Part shown: piece by piece, positions 27,107 through 35,828 of the stretch
Layout of the letters: the number at the start of each line of letters is the position of its first letter
Position numbering within the stretch: position 1 is the first letter of the stretch
Notes under the pieces: model-generated
Databases searched by the model: none
Seen by the model: only the letters and a program-made list of their open reading frames with translations
Told to the model about the DNA's origin: nothing
Assembly (NCBI RefSeq): GCF_000439085.1
Contig: NZ_AUUA01000020.1
Location: 1 to 41,961 of the forward strand
Reading direction: 5' to 3'
Length of the DNA stretch: 41,961 nt
Source: Leminorella grimontii ATCC 33999 = DSM 5078
Lineage (GTDB): Bacteria; Pseudomonadota; Gammaproteobacteria; Enterobacterales; Enterobacteriaceae
Program-made: the position numbers and the translations under genes

Positions 27107-27149
27107 GAAAACAAAAATCCCCGTTGGTGAGACGGGGATTTTTGTTTTT
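27107..27149. terminator. Bidirectional terminator after the HD gene
   Basis: The stem AAAAATCCCCGT / ACGGGGATTTTT with loop TGGTGAG continues into A- and T-rich flanks. It ends the HD gene on the plus strand and the predicted sRNA on the minus strand. Confidence 0.9.
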
Positions 27150-27205
27150 CGCCCTCAGGCTGCGAGTAGCGCCCTGAGCGGCGATGCGTGACTGTACAAG
27201 CTAGC
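27107..27205 (-). ncRNA. Predicted OrzO-like antitoxin sRNA, locus 2
   Basis: An RNA of about 99 nt is inferred from a promoter at 27212-27240 and the terminator above. Its 5' end is complementary to TGTACAAGCTAGC, part of a 23-base repeat (27186-27208 and 27357-27379) whose only difference gives a G-U pair. It also has an internal hairpin CTCAGG...CCTGAG (27154-27178). The arrangement matches locus 1 with a different pairing sequence. Confidence 0.75.
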
Positions 27206-27211
27206 ATTGCG

Positions 27212-27240
27212 ATTTTAACCCCCTTTACCTCTCATTGCAA
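27212..27240 (-). promoter_or_regulatory. Promoter of the locus 2 antitoxin sRNA
   Basis: TTGCAA (27235-27240) and TAAAAT (27212-27217) on the minus strand are separated by 17 bases. TTGCAA is its own reverse complement and is also the -35 of the divergent toxin promoter, so both promoters would share one hexamer. Confidence 0.7.
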
Positions 27241-27264
27241 TTGTATGATTCGGCTCTTTATAAT
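27235..27264 (+). promoter_or_regulatory. Promoter of the locus 2 toxin mRNA
   Basis: TTGCAA (27235-27240), 18 bases, then perfect TATAAT (27259-27264). Start near 27271, giving a leader of about 180 nt, close to the long leader reported for zorO. Confidence 0.75.
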
Positions 27265-27356
27265 GCGAATCGCTGGCTTTTTCTCGCTCTGGATCAAACC
27301 GATTTCAAGCCCTGGCTGCTGGACGGGTGGTGCCGCAGGCAGTGCCCCGATCTGGA

Positions 27357-27379
27357 GCGTGATTGTACAAGCTAGCATT
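27357..27379 (+). repeat. sRNA target segment in the locus 2 toxin leader
   Basis: The 16-base core TGTACAAGCTAGCATT is identical at 27193-27208 and 27364-27379, and GCGTGA precedes both with one intervening base that differs. It lies 73-95 bases before the toxin ATG. This is the expected footprint of a sRNA gene made by duplication of its target. Confidence 0.85.
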
Positions 27380-27451
27380 TGTACAACCAGCGTTGACAGG
27401 CGGCGTAAGGGTAAGATGCTGGGGTTACGCTCCTTCATAGAAGGAGAGCGG

Positions 27452-27541
27452 ATGGACACACTGACGCATAAGCTGGTTGTGCTCATCGCCGTGCTGGAGC
27501 TGTTGCTGGCTCTGCTGCGGCTGATTGATTTGTTGAAGTAA
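27452..27541 (+). CDS. zorO: ZorO-like type I toxin peptide, 29 residues (locus 2)
   Basis: The peptide starts MDTLTHKLVVLIAVLE and ends LLLALLRLIDLLK. It is nearly identical, as I recall it, to the 29-residue ZorO toxin of E. coli O157:H7, including the ALLRL motif. AAGGAG is seven bases before ATG, a strong start that fits the need for sRNA silencing. The C-terminal half is almost the same as the locus 1 peptide. Predicted to insert in the inner membrane. Confidence 0.88.
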   Translation: MDTLTHKLVVLIAVLELLLALLRLIDLLK

Positions 27542-27562
27542 TTCACGGATTGAAACGCACTT

Positions 27563-27589
27563 AAGGGGGAAGCCGATTCCCCCTTTAAT
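27563..27589 (+). terminator. Terminator of the locus 2 toxin mRNA
   Basis: The perfect 9-bp stem AAGGGGGAA / TTCCCCCTT with loop GCCGA is followed by TAATAAATT. It is homologous to the terminator at 18821. Confidence 0.85.
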
Positions 27590-27604
27590 AAATTACATTA
27601 ACTC

Positions 27605-28564
27605 TTACTTAAACGGACTATACTCCACCGGCACCCAGCGATATCCCTGAGCGTCCGCGCCAACGTGGCCGATGCCGGGGAACGGCAGGTGTGCGCCCGC
27701 TATCCAGAGATCGGTTTTTGCTATGTTGGCGAACAGCTTCCTACGAGTTTCCACCGCTTTTTTATTATCGACGTCGAACTCCATCGAGACTTCCGGGCGG
27801 GTAAACTGCACCGAATGACTGTGAACGATGTCGCCCCAAACCAGCAGGCCTTGCTCGTCTGAAGTAAACAGGTACGAGCTGTGGCCGGGCGTGTGTCCCG
27901 GTGTAGGCATCACGGAAATGCCTTTTTGCAGGCTGTCTCCTGGCTGATAAACCTTAAATTTCCCCGCAGCCTGATAGGGCGCAACGGCTGCTTGAATGGT
28001 GGCGAACATCGGCTTGGCGGCTTCTGGCGCTTTTGCCGCCTGCTCCGGGCTTAGCCAATAGTCGGCATCGGCCTTGGCGACGTAGACGGTGGCGTTAGGG
28101 AACGCCATTGCGCCGTTATCCGTAATGCCGCAGACGTGATCGGCATGCAGGTGGGTTAGCAGCACGGTGTCTACCTGCTCCGGCTTATAGCCGGACGCCG
28201 TCAAGTTTGATTTAATCGCCCCCAGCGTTGGGCCGAAGCACTTCGCCGCGCCGGAGTCCACTAGCACCAGGTGTTCGCCGGTATTGATAAGGAATGCGTT
28301 AACGGCGGTCTGCACCCCGTTGTCGCTGTTGACGTACATTTTGTCCAGCAGCGTTTTCGCGTCTTTAGCATTGATATCCTTAAGCAGGTTCGTACCAAGC
28401 TTAACGTAACCGTCGTACAATGCGGTGACTTCGAACTGGCCGAGCGGCATGCGGTAGTAGCCGGGAACCTGAGTTTCCTGCTTTGCCGGCGCCGAAGCCT
28501 GAGCGGCCATCGCGCAGCCAGCCATCACCAGCGCCAGCAGGGCGCGAGAGGCATATTTCTTCAT
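27605..28564 (-). CDS. Periplasmic metallo-beta-lactamase-fold hydrolase
   Basis: This 319-residue protein has an N-terminal signal (hydrophobic core ending AAQASA). VMAGC could alternatively be a lipobox. The metal motif THLHADH (H138, H140, D142, H143) and later GHTPGHSSY and GDIVHSH complete a two-zinc site. Close relatives are annotated as exported glyoxylase-like or lactonase-like hydrolases; the substrate is unknown. Transcribed alone. Confidence 0.85.
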   Translation of the reverse strand: MKKYASRALLALVMAGCAMAAQASAPAKQETQVPGYYRMPLGQFEVTALYDGYVKLGTNLLKDINAKDAKTLLDKMYVNSDNGVQTAVNAFLINTGEHLVLVDSGAAKCFGPTLGAIKSNLTASGYKPEQVDTVLLTHLHADHVCGITDNGAMAFPNATVYVAKADADYWLSPEQAAKAPEAAKPMFATIQAAVAPYQAAGKFKVYQPGDSLQKGISVMPTPGHTPGHSSYLFTSDEQGLLVWGDIVHSHSVQFTRPEVSMEFDVDNKKAVETRRKLFANIAKTDLWIAGAHLPFPGIGHVGADAQGYRWVPVEYSPFK

Positions 28565-28634
28565 CGGTTGCTGTTCCTTGTTGTTTGCGACATGACGATT
28601 TAACTATAGTGCGATTTTTCCAACGCATCGCGCA

Positions 28635-29213
28635 TCAGGCTATTTGCTCAACCCGGCAGCGTTGGCACAGCGGATAGTTGTCGAGAAACGGTTGAATTAG
28701 CGCCCGCATGACGTCGAAGCTGTTGCCGTACAGATAGAGCGCCGTCTCTTTGTTGCCCTGATGGTAGCTGTGGATGGAACCTTCTTCTCCGAGCGCCTTT
28801 TCTACTTCGCTCCAGACCACGTTGACGTCGCTGTTTTGATAAACTTCATCCGACAGATCGGTGCCGTTGAGATAGAGCGCCAGGCCTTCCTGATGCCCGA
28901 AGGGAATGGTGCGATCGTCGACCCGAAGGCGAGAGCCTTTGGGGGCCAGCGCTTTTTCCAAAAAGCCGAGAATGTGGCCTATCGCCCGTTCGCTGACGTC
29001 GGTGGCGTCAATCTCGATGTCGCATTCGCTGATTTCGCCCTCGTCGGTTAAAAGCGAGCCACCGCCGCTAACGTGGCCGATGCCGCACTGTTCTAAAACT
29101 TTCCCAAGCGCATCTTCTAAATCGCCGCGATGCGTCGGCTGAAGTCGAGCGTTTAGGGTGACGGTAACGTAATGTTGTTCTTGTTTTTTCTTACCGAAAA
29201 GATTTTTAAACAT
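28635..29213 (-). CDS. Protein of unknown function
   Basis: I do not recognise this 192-residue protein. It has no signal or membrane segment, starts with a basic MFKNLFGKKK, and has a mixed alpha/beta pattern with acidic stretches. ATG 29213 is preferred, as AAGGAG lies six bases before it; the frame runs on to 29267 without support. It ends with a CxxC (CQRC). Divergent from yccX. Probably a stable cytoplasmic protein conserved in relatives, but no role can be read. Confidence 0.75.
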   Translation of the reverse strand: MFKNLFGKKKQEQHYVTVTLNARLQPTHRGDLEDALGKVLEQCGIGHVSGGGSLLTDEGEISECDIEIDATDVSERAIGHILGFLEKALAPKGSRLRVDDRTIPFGHQEGLALYLNGTDLSDEVYQNSDVNVVWSEVEKALGEEGSIHSYHQGNKETALYLYGNSFDVMRALIQPFLDNYPLCQRCRVEQIA

Positions 29214-29330
29214 GCCGGGCTCCTTTTGGGCAAATAGATGAGTATTTGGCGATCCTGTCGCCATCATAGCGATATTGTCAAATTGACGTTAGTCTTCTTT
29301 ATAGGGGGAATTCTAAACGGAGGGAAAGGT

Positions 29331-29603
29331 ATGAACGTCTGCTATGTTGCCTACGTGTCCGGCGTCGTGCAGGGCGTTGGCTTTCGCTATTTCACCCAGC
29401 GGCAGGCGCAGGCACTCGGAGTGAATGGCTATGCCTACAATATGGACGATGGGCGGGTGGAAGTAATGGCCTGTGGCGAGCAGGCACAGGTAGAAAAGCT
29501 GTTGGCGTGGCTGAAGGTGGGGCCCCGTTCGGCCAAGGTCGAGCGCGTATTGACAGAGCCGCGCCCTTATCGAGACTGCGCGAGCTTCAGCATTAGATAT
29601 TGA
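29331..29603 (+). CDS. yccX: Acylphosphatase
   Basis: This 90-residue enzyme hydrolyses acyl phosphates. The signature VQGVGFRYF near residue 14-22 supplies the phosphate-binding arginine, and [10 protein letters not shown] the catalytic asparagine. ATG 29331 has GGAGGG upstream; the open frame back to 29238 is not supported. The same fold forms the N-terminus of HypF at 33477. Confidence 0.93.
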   Translation: MNVCYVAYVSGVVQGVGFRYFTQRQAQALGVNGYAYNMDDGRVEVMACGEQAQVEKLLAWLKVGPRSAKVERVLTEPRPYRDCASFSIRY

Positions 29604-29640
29604 GCCTAGTCATTAATTCCCCCGATCGGGTAGACTAGGC
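29604..29640. repeat. Nested inverted repeat between yccX and murB
   Basis: The outer arms GCCTAGTC (29604-29611) and GACTAGGC (29633-29640) enclose a second palindrome CCCGATCGGG (29621-29630). No T run follows, so it is not a standard terminator. It could limit read-through, protect a 3' end or bind a protein. Confidence 0.6.
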
Positions 29641-29687
29641 GCCAATACGGCGCACTGCTTTACATAAACGACAATCTGGAACTCGCT

Positions 29688-30725
29688 ATGTCTTCTTCCT
29701 TCGTTTCTATCCAACGTCTGCACACCTTTGGGCTGCCGGTCCACGCCGAGCGCGTTATTGAGGCCGATTCCGCTTCGCGTTTGCAAAACGCCTGGCGGGA
29801 CGCGAAGCGAGAGGGGAAAGCGACGCTGCTGTTGGGCAGCGGCAGCAACATGCTGTTTCTGGAAGACTTCGGCGGCTGGATTATTCTCAACCGCATCAAG
29901 GGGATTGAGGTTAAGGAATCCTCTGATGCGTGGCTGCTGCACGTGGGCGCCGGAGAAAACTGGCACGAACTGGTGCGTCATACGCTCTCGCTGGGGATAG
30001 GCGGGCTTGAAAACCTGGCGTTGATCCCCGGCTGTGCAGGTTCCGCGCCGATTCAAAACATTGGCGCTTACGGAGTAGAGTTAAAGGACGTCTGCGACTA
30101 CGTTGACGTGCTCAATCTGGAAAGCGGTGAAACGCATCGGCTGGCGGCGAACGAATGTGAGTTTGGCTACCGTGAGAGCGTGTTCAAACACCGCTATCGC
30201 GATGGATATGCCATCACCGCCGTAGGACTGCGGCTACCGAAACGCTGGCAGCCGGTGTTGAGCTACGGCGACCTGCGTGCGCTAGACCCAGCGACGGTAA
30301 CGCCTTCACAGGTGTTTGATTCGGTTTGCGCCATGCGCACCAGCAAGCTGCCCGATCCGGCGATAACAGGGAATGCGGGCAGCTTTTTCAAAAATCCGGT
30401 GGTCAGTGCGTCGGACTTCGCTGCTATTTTGGCGCGCTATCCTAATGCGCCGCACTATCCGCAGGCTGACGGTCAGGAAAAGCTGGCGGCCGGTTGGCTT
30501 ATCGACCGCTGTCATTTAAAAGGATATGCCATTGGCGGCGCGGCGGTTCACTCACAGCAGGCGCTGGTATTAGTGAACCAGCAAGACGCTGCGCCGCAGG
30601 ACGTGGTGCAATTAGCGGCTTACGTTCGAAACCGCGTTGGCGAGACCTTTAACGTCTGGCTGGAGCCAGAGGTGCGCTTTATCGGTCGCGAAGGCGAGCG
30701 TAACGCGGTGGAGGTGCTGTCATGA
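29688..30725 (+). CDS. murB: UDP-N-acetylenolpyruvoylglucosamine reductase
   Basis: This 345-residue FAD enzyme reduces UDP-GlcNAc-enolpyruvate in peptidoglycan synthesis. FAD-binding [14 protein letters not shown] and [20 protein letters not shown], and NAGSFFKNP with the catalytic serine, match E. coli MurB. Its last four bases overlap birA (ATGA), the order seen in E. coli. Confidence 0.97.
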   Translation: MSSSFVSIQRLHTFGLPVHAERVIEADSASRLQNAWRDAKREGKATLLLGSGSNMLFLEDFGGWIILNRIKGIEVKESSDAWLLHVGAGENWHELVRHTLSLGIGGLENLALIPGCAGSAPIQNIGAYGVELKDVCDYVDVLNLESGETHRLAANECEFGYRESVFKHRYRDGYAITAVGLRLPKRWQPVLSYGDLRALDPATVTPSQVFDSVCAMRTSKLPDPAITGNAGSFFKNPVVSASDFAAILARYPNAPHYPQADGQEKLAAGWLIDRCHLKGYAIGGAAVHSQQALVLVNQQDAAPQDVVQLAAYVRNRVGETFNVWLEPEVRFIGREGERNAVEVLS

Positions 30726-31690
30726 AGAATATCGCTGTACCTCTTCAACTGGTGAAAATTCTTGCCGACGGCGAATTTCATTCCGGCGAACAGATTGGTC
30801 AGGCGCTGGGCATGAGCCGCGCGGCGATTAATAAATATATGCAAACCCTGCGCGACTGGGGGCTGGACGTGTTCACCGTAACGGGCAAAGGCTACAGCCT
30901 GGCCGCGCCGCTTCAACTTTTGGATACGGAAGCCATTGCCAAAAATCTACCGGAAGGGGGCGTCACGGTGCTGCCGGTGGTGGATTCTACCAACCAGTAT
31001 TTAATGGACAGAATCGGCTCCCTTCGCTCCGGCGAGGCATGCGTGGCCGAGTTCCAGCAGGCCGGGCGCGGGCGACGCGGCAGACAGTGGTTCTCACCCT
31101 TTGGTTCTAACCTTTATCTTTCGATGTATTGGCGCCTGGAGCAGGGGCCGGCGGCTGCCGTGGGGCTTAGCCTGGCGGTGGGAATCGTTATGGCCGAAGT
31201 GCTGCGCGAACTGGGTGCTAAAGAAGTGAAGGTCAAATGGCCAAACGATCTGTACATAAATGACCGCAAGCTGGCGGGAATACTGGTTGAGCTGACCGGT
31301 AAAACCGGCGATGCGGCCAACGTAGTGATAGGCGCGGGCATCAACCTTGCTATGCGCGATCCGGACAGCAGCGTGGTGAATCAGCGCTGGGCCAACCTGA
31401 TGGAAGGGGGCCTGAATATCGATCGCAATCTGTTAGTTGCCCGACTGCTTACGGCGTTGAGAAATACGCTGGGCCAGTTTGAACAGCAGGGGCTTGCGCC
31501 GTTTGTTTTCCGCTGGCGCGCGCTGGACAACTTTATCGATCGTCCGGTAAAGCTTCTGATGGGAGAGCGCCAGATTTTCGGCATCGCGCGCGGTATCGAC
31601 AAGCAGGGGGCGCTCCTGCTGGAGCAGAATGGTGAAATTACGCCGTTTATCGGCGGTGAGATTTCGTTAAGGCTCGACGACAGGAAATAG
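30722..31690 (+). CDS. birA: Biotin-protein ligase and biotin operon repressor
   Basis: This 322-residue protein joins biotin to acetyl-CoA carboxylase and represses bio genes. The N-terminal winged helix (about 20-60, [21 protein letters not shown]), the biotinyl-AMP loop [16 protein letters not shown] and [17 protein letters not shown] are as in E. coli. A small C-terminal SH3-like domain follows. Translationally coupled to murB. Confidence 0.97.
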   Translation: MKNIAVPLQLVKILADGEFHSGEQIGQALGMSRAAINKYMQTLRDWGLDVFTVTGKGYSLAAPLQLLDTEAIAKNLPEGGVTVLPVVDSTNQYLMDRIGSLRSGEACVAEFQQAGRGRRGRQWFSPFGSNLYLSMYWRLEQGPAAAVGLSLAVGIVMAEVLRELGAKEVKVKWPNDLYINDRKLAGILVELTGKTGDAANVVIGAGINLAMRDPDSSVVNQRWANLMEGGLNIDRNLLVARLLTALRNTLGQFEQQGLAPFVFRWRALDNFIDRPVKLLMGERQIFGIARGIDKQGALLLEQNGEITPFIGGEISLRLDDRK

Positions 31691-31699
31691 AACTGACAG

Positions 31700-32302
31700 C
31701 TATTTTCTGCCGAAAAGTTTGTCGAGTCGTTTGCTGCATTCCCCTGGCGTAAGTAAAGAAATATGTATCCCGTTTTCGTCCAGGGTGAAAAAGCCTTTAC
31801 ATGCATCAGGCATGTCGTCGTATTGCTTATCCAACTGCGCCATCGTTTCTTTAAAGCAGCTGTATCCGTAGCGTTCAACCAGATAGGGTAACCCAAAGGG
31901 CGAGCGCAGCATTTCGTATTCTTGGTAGTTGTAGGGCGTGTGTTCGGGGATTTTTATCAGGATTTCGTGAAAACGCTTCATTAATGGCGCGATCTCTTTC
32001 TCTATAGCGTAGGCCGCATAGCCTCGTAGCGCAGTAAGCCGCATATCCAGATAGCGCTCTTTCTTAAAAGCAGACAGAAAGAAATCTTTTAGATCATATT
32101 GTAAACACCGTAGGACGAAGGCGTTCAGAATTTGCTTACGGCTGAAGATGTCTTTTGTTGAGAAATAGAGGTTGTCAAAATACGCGACGTCATCGGCTGA
32201 AAAGTCTTCAAACCTCATCTCAATCATTAAGCCGCGGTATTCAGGATGGTTTATATAACCTCTTTTACCTACAAAGCGCTCAATGGCTTCCCTGCTTTTC
32301 AT
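31700..32302 (-). CDS. Protein of unknown function downstream of coaA
   Basis: I do not recognise this 200-residue protein. It looks soluble and mostly helical, rich in aromatic and charged residues, with a strongly helical middle (LRGYAAYAIEKEIAPLMKRFHEIL). It starts seven bases after the coaA stop with AGGAAG inside the coaA end, so it is co-transcribed. It ends nine bases from birA, which converges. Size and composition resemble immunity-type or HEAT-like proteins, but this is only an impression. Confidence 0.8.
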   Translation of the reverse strand: MKSREAIERFVGKRGYINHPEYRGLMIEMRFEDFSADDVAYFDNLYFSTKDIFSRKQILNAFVLRCLQYDLKDFFLSAFKKERYLDMRLTALRGYAAYAIEKEIAPLMKRFHEILIKIPEHTPYNYQEYEMLRSPFGLPYLVERYGYSCFKETMAQLDKQYDDMPDACKGFFTLDENGIHISLLTPGECSKRLDKLFGRK

Positions 32303-32309
32303 GGCGAGT

Positions 32310-33263
32310 TTACTTCCTCAGTCTCACCTGCTCAACCGCGTGGTTCGCGCCCTTGGTCAGAATGAGGCTTGCTCGTTCACGGGTCGGCAGAATGTTTTGC
32401 AGTAGATTAAGCCCGTTGATTTCTCGCCAGATGCCGTCGGCAATGCTGATGGCCTGTTCTTCCGACAGCTTGGCGTAGCTGTGAAAGTAGGAGTCCGGGT
32501 TGGAGAATGCGCCCTGACGGAATTTAAGGAAGCGGTTAATGTACCACTGGCGCAGTAGCTCTTCTTCAGCGTCGACGTAAATCGAGAAGTCGACGAAGTC
32601 CGAAACGAAAACCCGGTGGGGCGACTGCGGATAGTCCATGCCGCTTTGCAGCACGTTTAGTCCTTCAATAATCAAAATGTCCGGCTGTTCAATAACCTGC
32701 TTTTCGCCGGGAATGATGTCGTAAATAAGGTGAGAATAAACCGGCGCCTCAACCTGCGCTTTTCCCGATTTGATTTCTGAAACGAAGCGCACCAGATTCA
32801 TGATGTCGTAGGACTGTGGAAAGCCCTTTTTCTTCATCAAGTCACGGTCACGCAGCGTCTGGTTCGGCAGCAAAAAGCCGTCGGTGGTCACCAGCTCTAC
32901 GCGCCGCCCTTTCGCCCAACGGCTTAACAGCGCCTGAAGCACGCGCGCACTGGTGCTTTTGCCCACGGCGACGCTGCCGGCGACGCTGATGATATAGGGA
33001 ACGCGCTGTTTTTGGACGCCGAGAAACTTTTCCAATACAACGTGGTTTTGCAGGTTGCTGTCGATATAAAAATTCAGCAGGCGAGAAAGAGGCAGATAAA
33101 TCTCAGAGACTTCGTCCAGTGAGAGGTCTTCGTTGATGCCCTTGAGGCTGATGATTTCCTCTTCGGTCAGAGTAAGCGGTTCAGAGTCTCGAAGCGTCGC
33201 CCACTGCTCACGACTGAATTCCATGTAGGGGCTTAAGCCAAATAGTTGTTGTTTGTCGTTCAT
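32310..33263 (-). CDS. coaA: Pantothenate kinase, type I
   Basis: This 317-residue kinase phosphorylates pantothenate, the first step of coenzyme A synthesis. The P-loop GSVAVGKST (96-104), [10 protein letters not shown] and the QSYDIMNLV and GLNVLQ blocks match E. coli CoaA. The 213-base gap to the divergent hypF holds its promoter. In E. coli, tRNA genes and tufB follow birA-coaA; here hypF is next. Confidence 0.97.
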   Translation of the reverse strand: MNDKQQLFGLSPYMEFSREQWATLRDSEPLTLTEEEIISLKGINEDLSLDEVSEIYLPLSRLLNFYIDSNLQNHVVLEKFLGVQKQRVPYIISVAGSVAVGKSTSARVLQALLSRWAKGRRVELVTTDGFLLPNQTLRDRDLMKKKGFPQSYDIMNLVRFVSEIKSGKAQVEAPVYSHLIYDIIPGEKQVIEQPDILIIEGLNVLQSGMDYPQSPHRVFVSDFVDFSIYVDAEEELLRQWYINRFLKFRQGAFSNPDSYFHSYAKLSEEQAISIADGIWREINGLNLLQNILPTRERASLILTKGANHAVEQVRLRK

Positions 33264-33476
33264 AAACCGTTACATCCTGAGGGCCATATTGCTCGTATAT
33301 CACGACGAGTCGAACTGGGAAATCAGCCGACGTAAGGAGTTATTATAGACATCTTGACGATGAGGGCAGCTTTTTTCGCACCTTGTTCATAATTTCTTTG
33401 GATCTTTTAGTGGTGGCGACGCCTTTCGGGGGGCAAAATAGTTCGCATTGCGTACAGTTTTTAGGGGGGCGACAAA

Positions 33477-35756
33477 GTGCCTGGTGGAATTCAGCTGAGG
33501 ATTAAAGGCAAAGTGCAGGGCGTTGGCTTTCGTCCCTACGTTTGGCAATTGGCCCACGAAATGCGCTTTCTGGGCGATGTCTGCAACGACGCTGAAGGCG
33601 TATTGGTTCGCCTGCTGGCCGATGCCGTTCCTGCCGGCTTTTTGGAACAGCTTTATGCTCGCTGCCCGCCGCTGGCGCGCATTGAAAGCGTGACGCCAAT
33701 GCCGTTTGACTGGCCCGTTCCACCGACGGACTTCTCGATCCGCAGCAGTGGAGAAGGACCGATGGATACGCAGGTTATCCCCGATGCGGCCACCTGTCCG
33801 GCCTGCCTGAAGGAGCTGTTTGACGGCGACAACCGGCGCTTCCGCTATCCTTTTACCAACTGCACCCACTGCGGGCCGCGTTTCACTATCATTCGCAAAA
33901 TGCCCTATGACCGCCCGTTTACCGCGATGGCCTCTTTTCCCCTTTGCCCCCAGTGCCGTATGGAATATGAGTCTCCGGCGGACAGGCGCTTTCACGCGCA
34001 GCCTAACGCCTGTTCGGTCTGCGGGCCGTACGTTTGGTTGAGCAAAGCAAGCGACGTTCAGCCGACCGGCATCGTCGGCGATCTCGCCATTGAAAAGGCG
34101 GCGGAGCTGCTGCTTAACGGCGGCGTTTTGGCGATTAAGGGGCTGGGCGGTTTTCATCTGGCCTGCGACGCGACCAGCGATGATGCCGTTAACCTTTTAC
34201 GCAAGCGCAAGCGCCGTCCCACCAAGCCGCTGGCGGTGATGCTGCCTTCGGCGGATTGGCTGAGCTTTTGCAGTCGGGAAAACGAGCCCGCTCTGCGTCA
34301 GCTATTGCAAAGCGGCCCGGCGCCCATCGTGCTGGTAGAAACGTCGCTAGGTTCGCCCTTAAGTCGCGCCGTTTGCCCCGGGTTGGATGAGGTCGGCCTG
34401 ATGTTGCCTGCAAATCCTCTACAGCACCTGCTGATGGCAAAAGTGGGAAGACCGCTGGTGATGACGTCCGGCAATGCATCCGGCAAGCCCCCGGCGCTGT
34501 CCAATGAACAGGCGCTGGCGGATCTGGGAAATATCGCCGACCTGTTTTTAATGCACAATCGGGACATCGTGCAGCGCGCTGACGACTCGGTAGTTCGCTG
34601 GCAGCATGGTCGCGCGGAGATGCTGCGCCGCTCGCGCGGCTACGTGCCTGATGCAATTGAGCTACCGGCAGGATTTGACGATCTTCCTCCGCTGTTGGCC
34701 ATGGGGGCGGACTTAAAAAATGCGTTTTGCCTTTTGCGAGGCAACGCGGCGGTGCTGAGCCAGCACCTTGGCGATTTGGACGACGTCGATATTGAGCAAC
34801 AGTATCGCTCTGCCTTAACGCTGTTTGAGGATATCTACCGCTTTACGCCTTCGGCTATTGCCGTCGACGCCCACCCGGGCTACGTTAGCCATCGGCTGGG
34901 GCGTGAGCTAGCAGAAAAAGAAAGCCTGCCGCTGATAGAGGTTTTACACCATCACGCCCACATCGCCGCAACGATGGCGGAGCACGGCTGGCGCAAAGAG
35001 GATGGGGCAGCGATCGGCCTGGCGCTGGACGGGCTGGGATACGGCGAAAGCGGGCAACTATGGGGCGGCGAGTGCCTGCTGGTGGACTACCGGCAGTGTC
35101 AGCGCCTCGGCGGCTTGCCCGCCGTCGCGATGCCGGGCGGCGACAGGGCGTCGCAAGAGCCGTGGCGCAACCTTCTCGCCCAGTGGCTGCGTTTCGTGCC
35201 CGACTGGCAAAGCTATCCGGAGGCATCGGTCGTATTGGCGCAACCCTGGCAGCCGTTGGCCGTAGCTATCGAGCGGGGGCTGAACTCCCCGCAAGCGTCC
35301 TCGTGCGGTCGACTGTTCGACGCCGTCGCGGCCGCGATGTCTGTCTCGCCGAACGGTATTAGCTGGGAAGGGGAAGCGGCCTGCCGGTTGGAGGCAATAG
35401 CCCGCCAGTGCTGCTGTAACCGGAACCATCCGGTAACGATGCCGTTTAGTGGGGAAACGCTGGATCTGGCGACGTTCTGGCGGCAATGGTTAGCTTATCG
35501 CGCACCGATGGCCGACCGCGCATTCGCCTTTCACCAGGCGCTGGCGAACGGCATGGCGGACATGGCCAGAGCCTTCGCGCAGCGGCACGGCGTTTCAACC
35601 GTTGCGCTGGCGGGCGGCGTTGTTCACAACCGTCTGCTGCGGACGCTATTGGTTGAGCGTCTTGAGGGATTACGGGTTATTTATCCCGAACGGCTGCCGA
35701 TGGGCGACGGTGGCTTGGCGTTAGGGCAGGCTATTGTTGCAGCGTCTCGCCGTTAA
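33477..35756 (+). CDS. hypF: Hydrogenase maturation carbamoyltransferase HypF
   Basis: This 759-residue enzyme activates carbamoyl phosphate to carbamoyl-AMP and transfers it to HypE for the cyanide ligands of NiFe hydrogenases. An acylphosphatase domain (VQGVGFRPY, 14-22), two zinc fingers of CPxC...CxxC type (about 108-185), a YrdC-like domain (about 200-380) and a Kae1-like C-terminal domain ([17 protein letters not shown]) follow in order. The start is GTG with GGGGGG seven bases before it. Other hyp genes are outside the window. It serves HyfG. Confidence 0.96.
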   Translation: MPGGIQLRIKGKVQGVGFRPYVWQLAHEMRFLGDVCNDAEGVLVRLLADAVPAGFLEQLYARCPPLARIESVTPMPFDWPVPPTDFSIRSSGEGPMDTQVIPDAATCPACLKELFDGDNRRFRYPFTNCTHCGPRFTIIRKMPYDRPFTAMASFPLCPQCRMEYESPADRRFHAQPNACSVCGPYVWLSKASDVQPTGIVGDLAIEKAAELLLNGGVLAIKGLGGFHLACDATSDDAVNLLRKRKRRPTKPLAVMLPSADWLSFCSRENEPALRQLLQSGPAPIVLVETSLGSPLSRAVCPGLDEVGLMLPANPLQHLLMAKVGRPLVMTSGNASGKPPALSNEQALADLGNIADLFLMHNRDIVQRADDSVVRWQHGRAEMLRRSRGYVPDAIELPAGFDDLPPLLAMGADLKNAFCLLRGNAAVLSQHLGDLDDVDIEQQYRSALTLFEDIYRFTPSAIAVDAHPGYVSHRLGRELAEKESLPLIEVLHHHAHIAATMAEHGWRKEDGAAIGLALDGLGYGESGQLWGGECLLVDYRQCQRLGGLPAVAMPGGDRASQEPWRNLLAQWLRFVPDWQSYPEASVVLAQPWQPLAVAIERGLNSPQASSCGRLFDAVAAAMSVSPNGISWEGEAACRLEAIARQCCCNRNHPVTMPFSGETLDLATFWRQWLAYRAPMADRAFAFHQALANGMADMARAFAQRHGVSTVALAGGVVHNRLLRTLLVERLEGLRVIYPERLPMGDGGLALGQAIVAASRR

Positions 35757-35828
35757 GCGTCTATACTTATCTGACCGTTTGATTACGGCAGAGCTAATAT
35801 TTATTTTAACTATAAATAACAATGTATT

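Noticed and set aside
27188-27541. 117-residue plus-strand frame that ends with the toxin peptide
   Set aside because: It would begin upstream of the toxin promoter; the conserved peptide starts at 27452 with AAGGAG before it.
27232-27546. 104-residue minus-strand frame over the locus 2 toxin
   Set aside because: It is the antisense shadow of the toxin mRNA.
33428-33452. Sigma54 promoter for hypF
   Set aside because: GG and GC are one base too far apart (GGCAAAATAGTTCGC) and it would lie only about 30 bases before the start codon.
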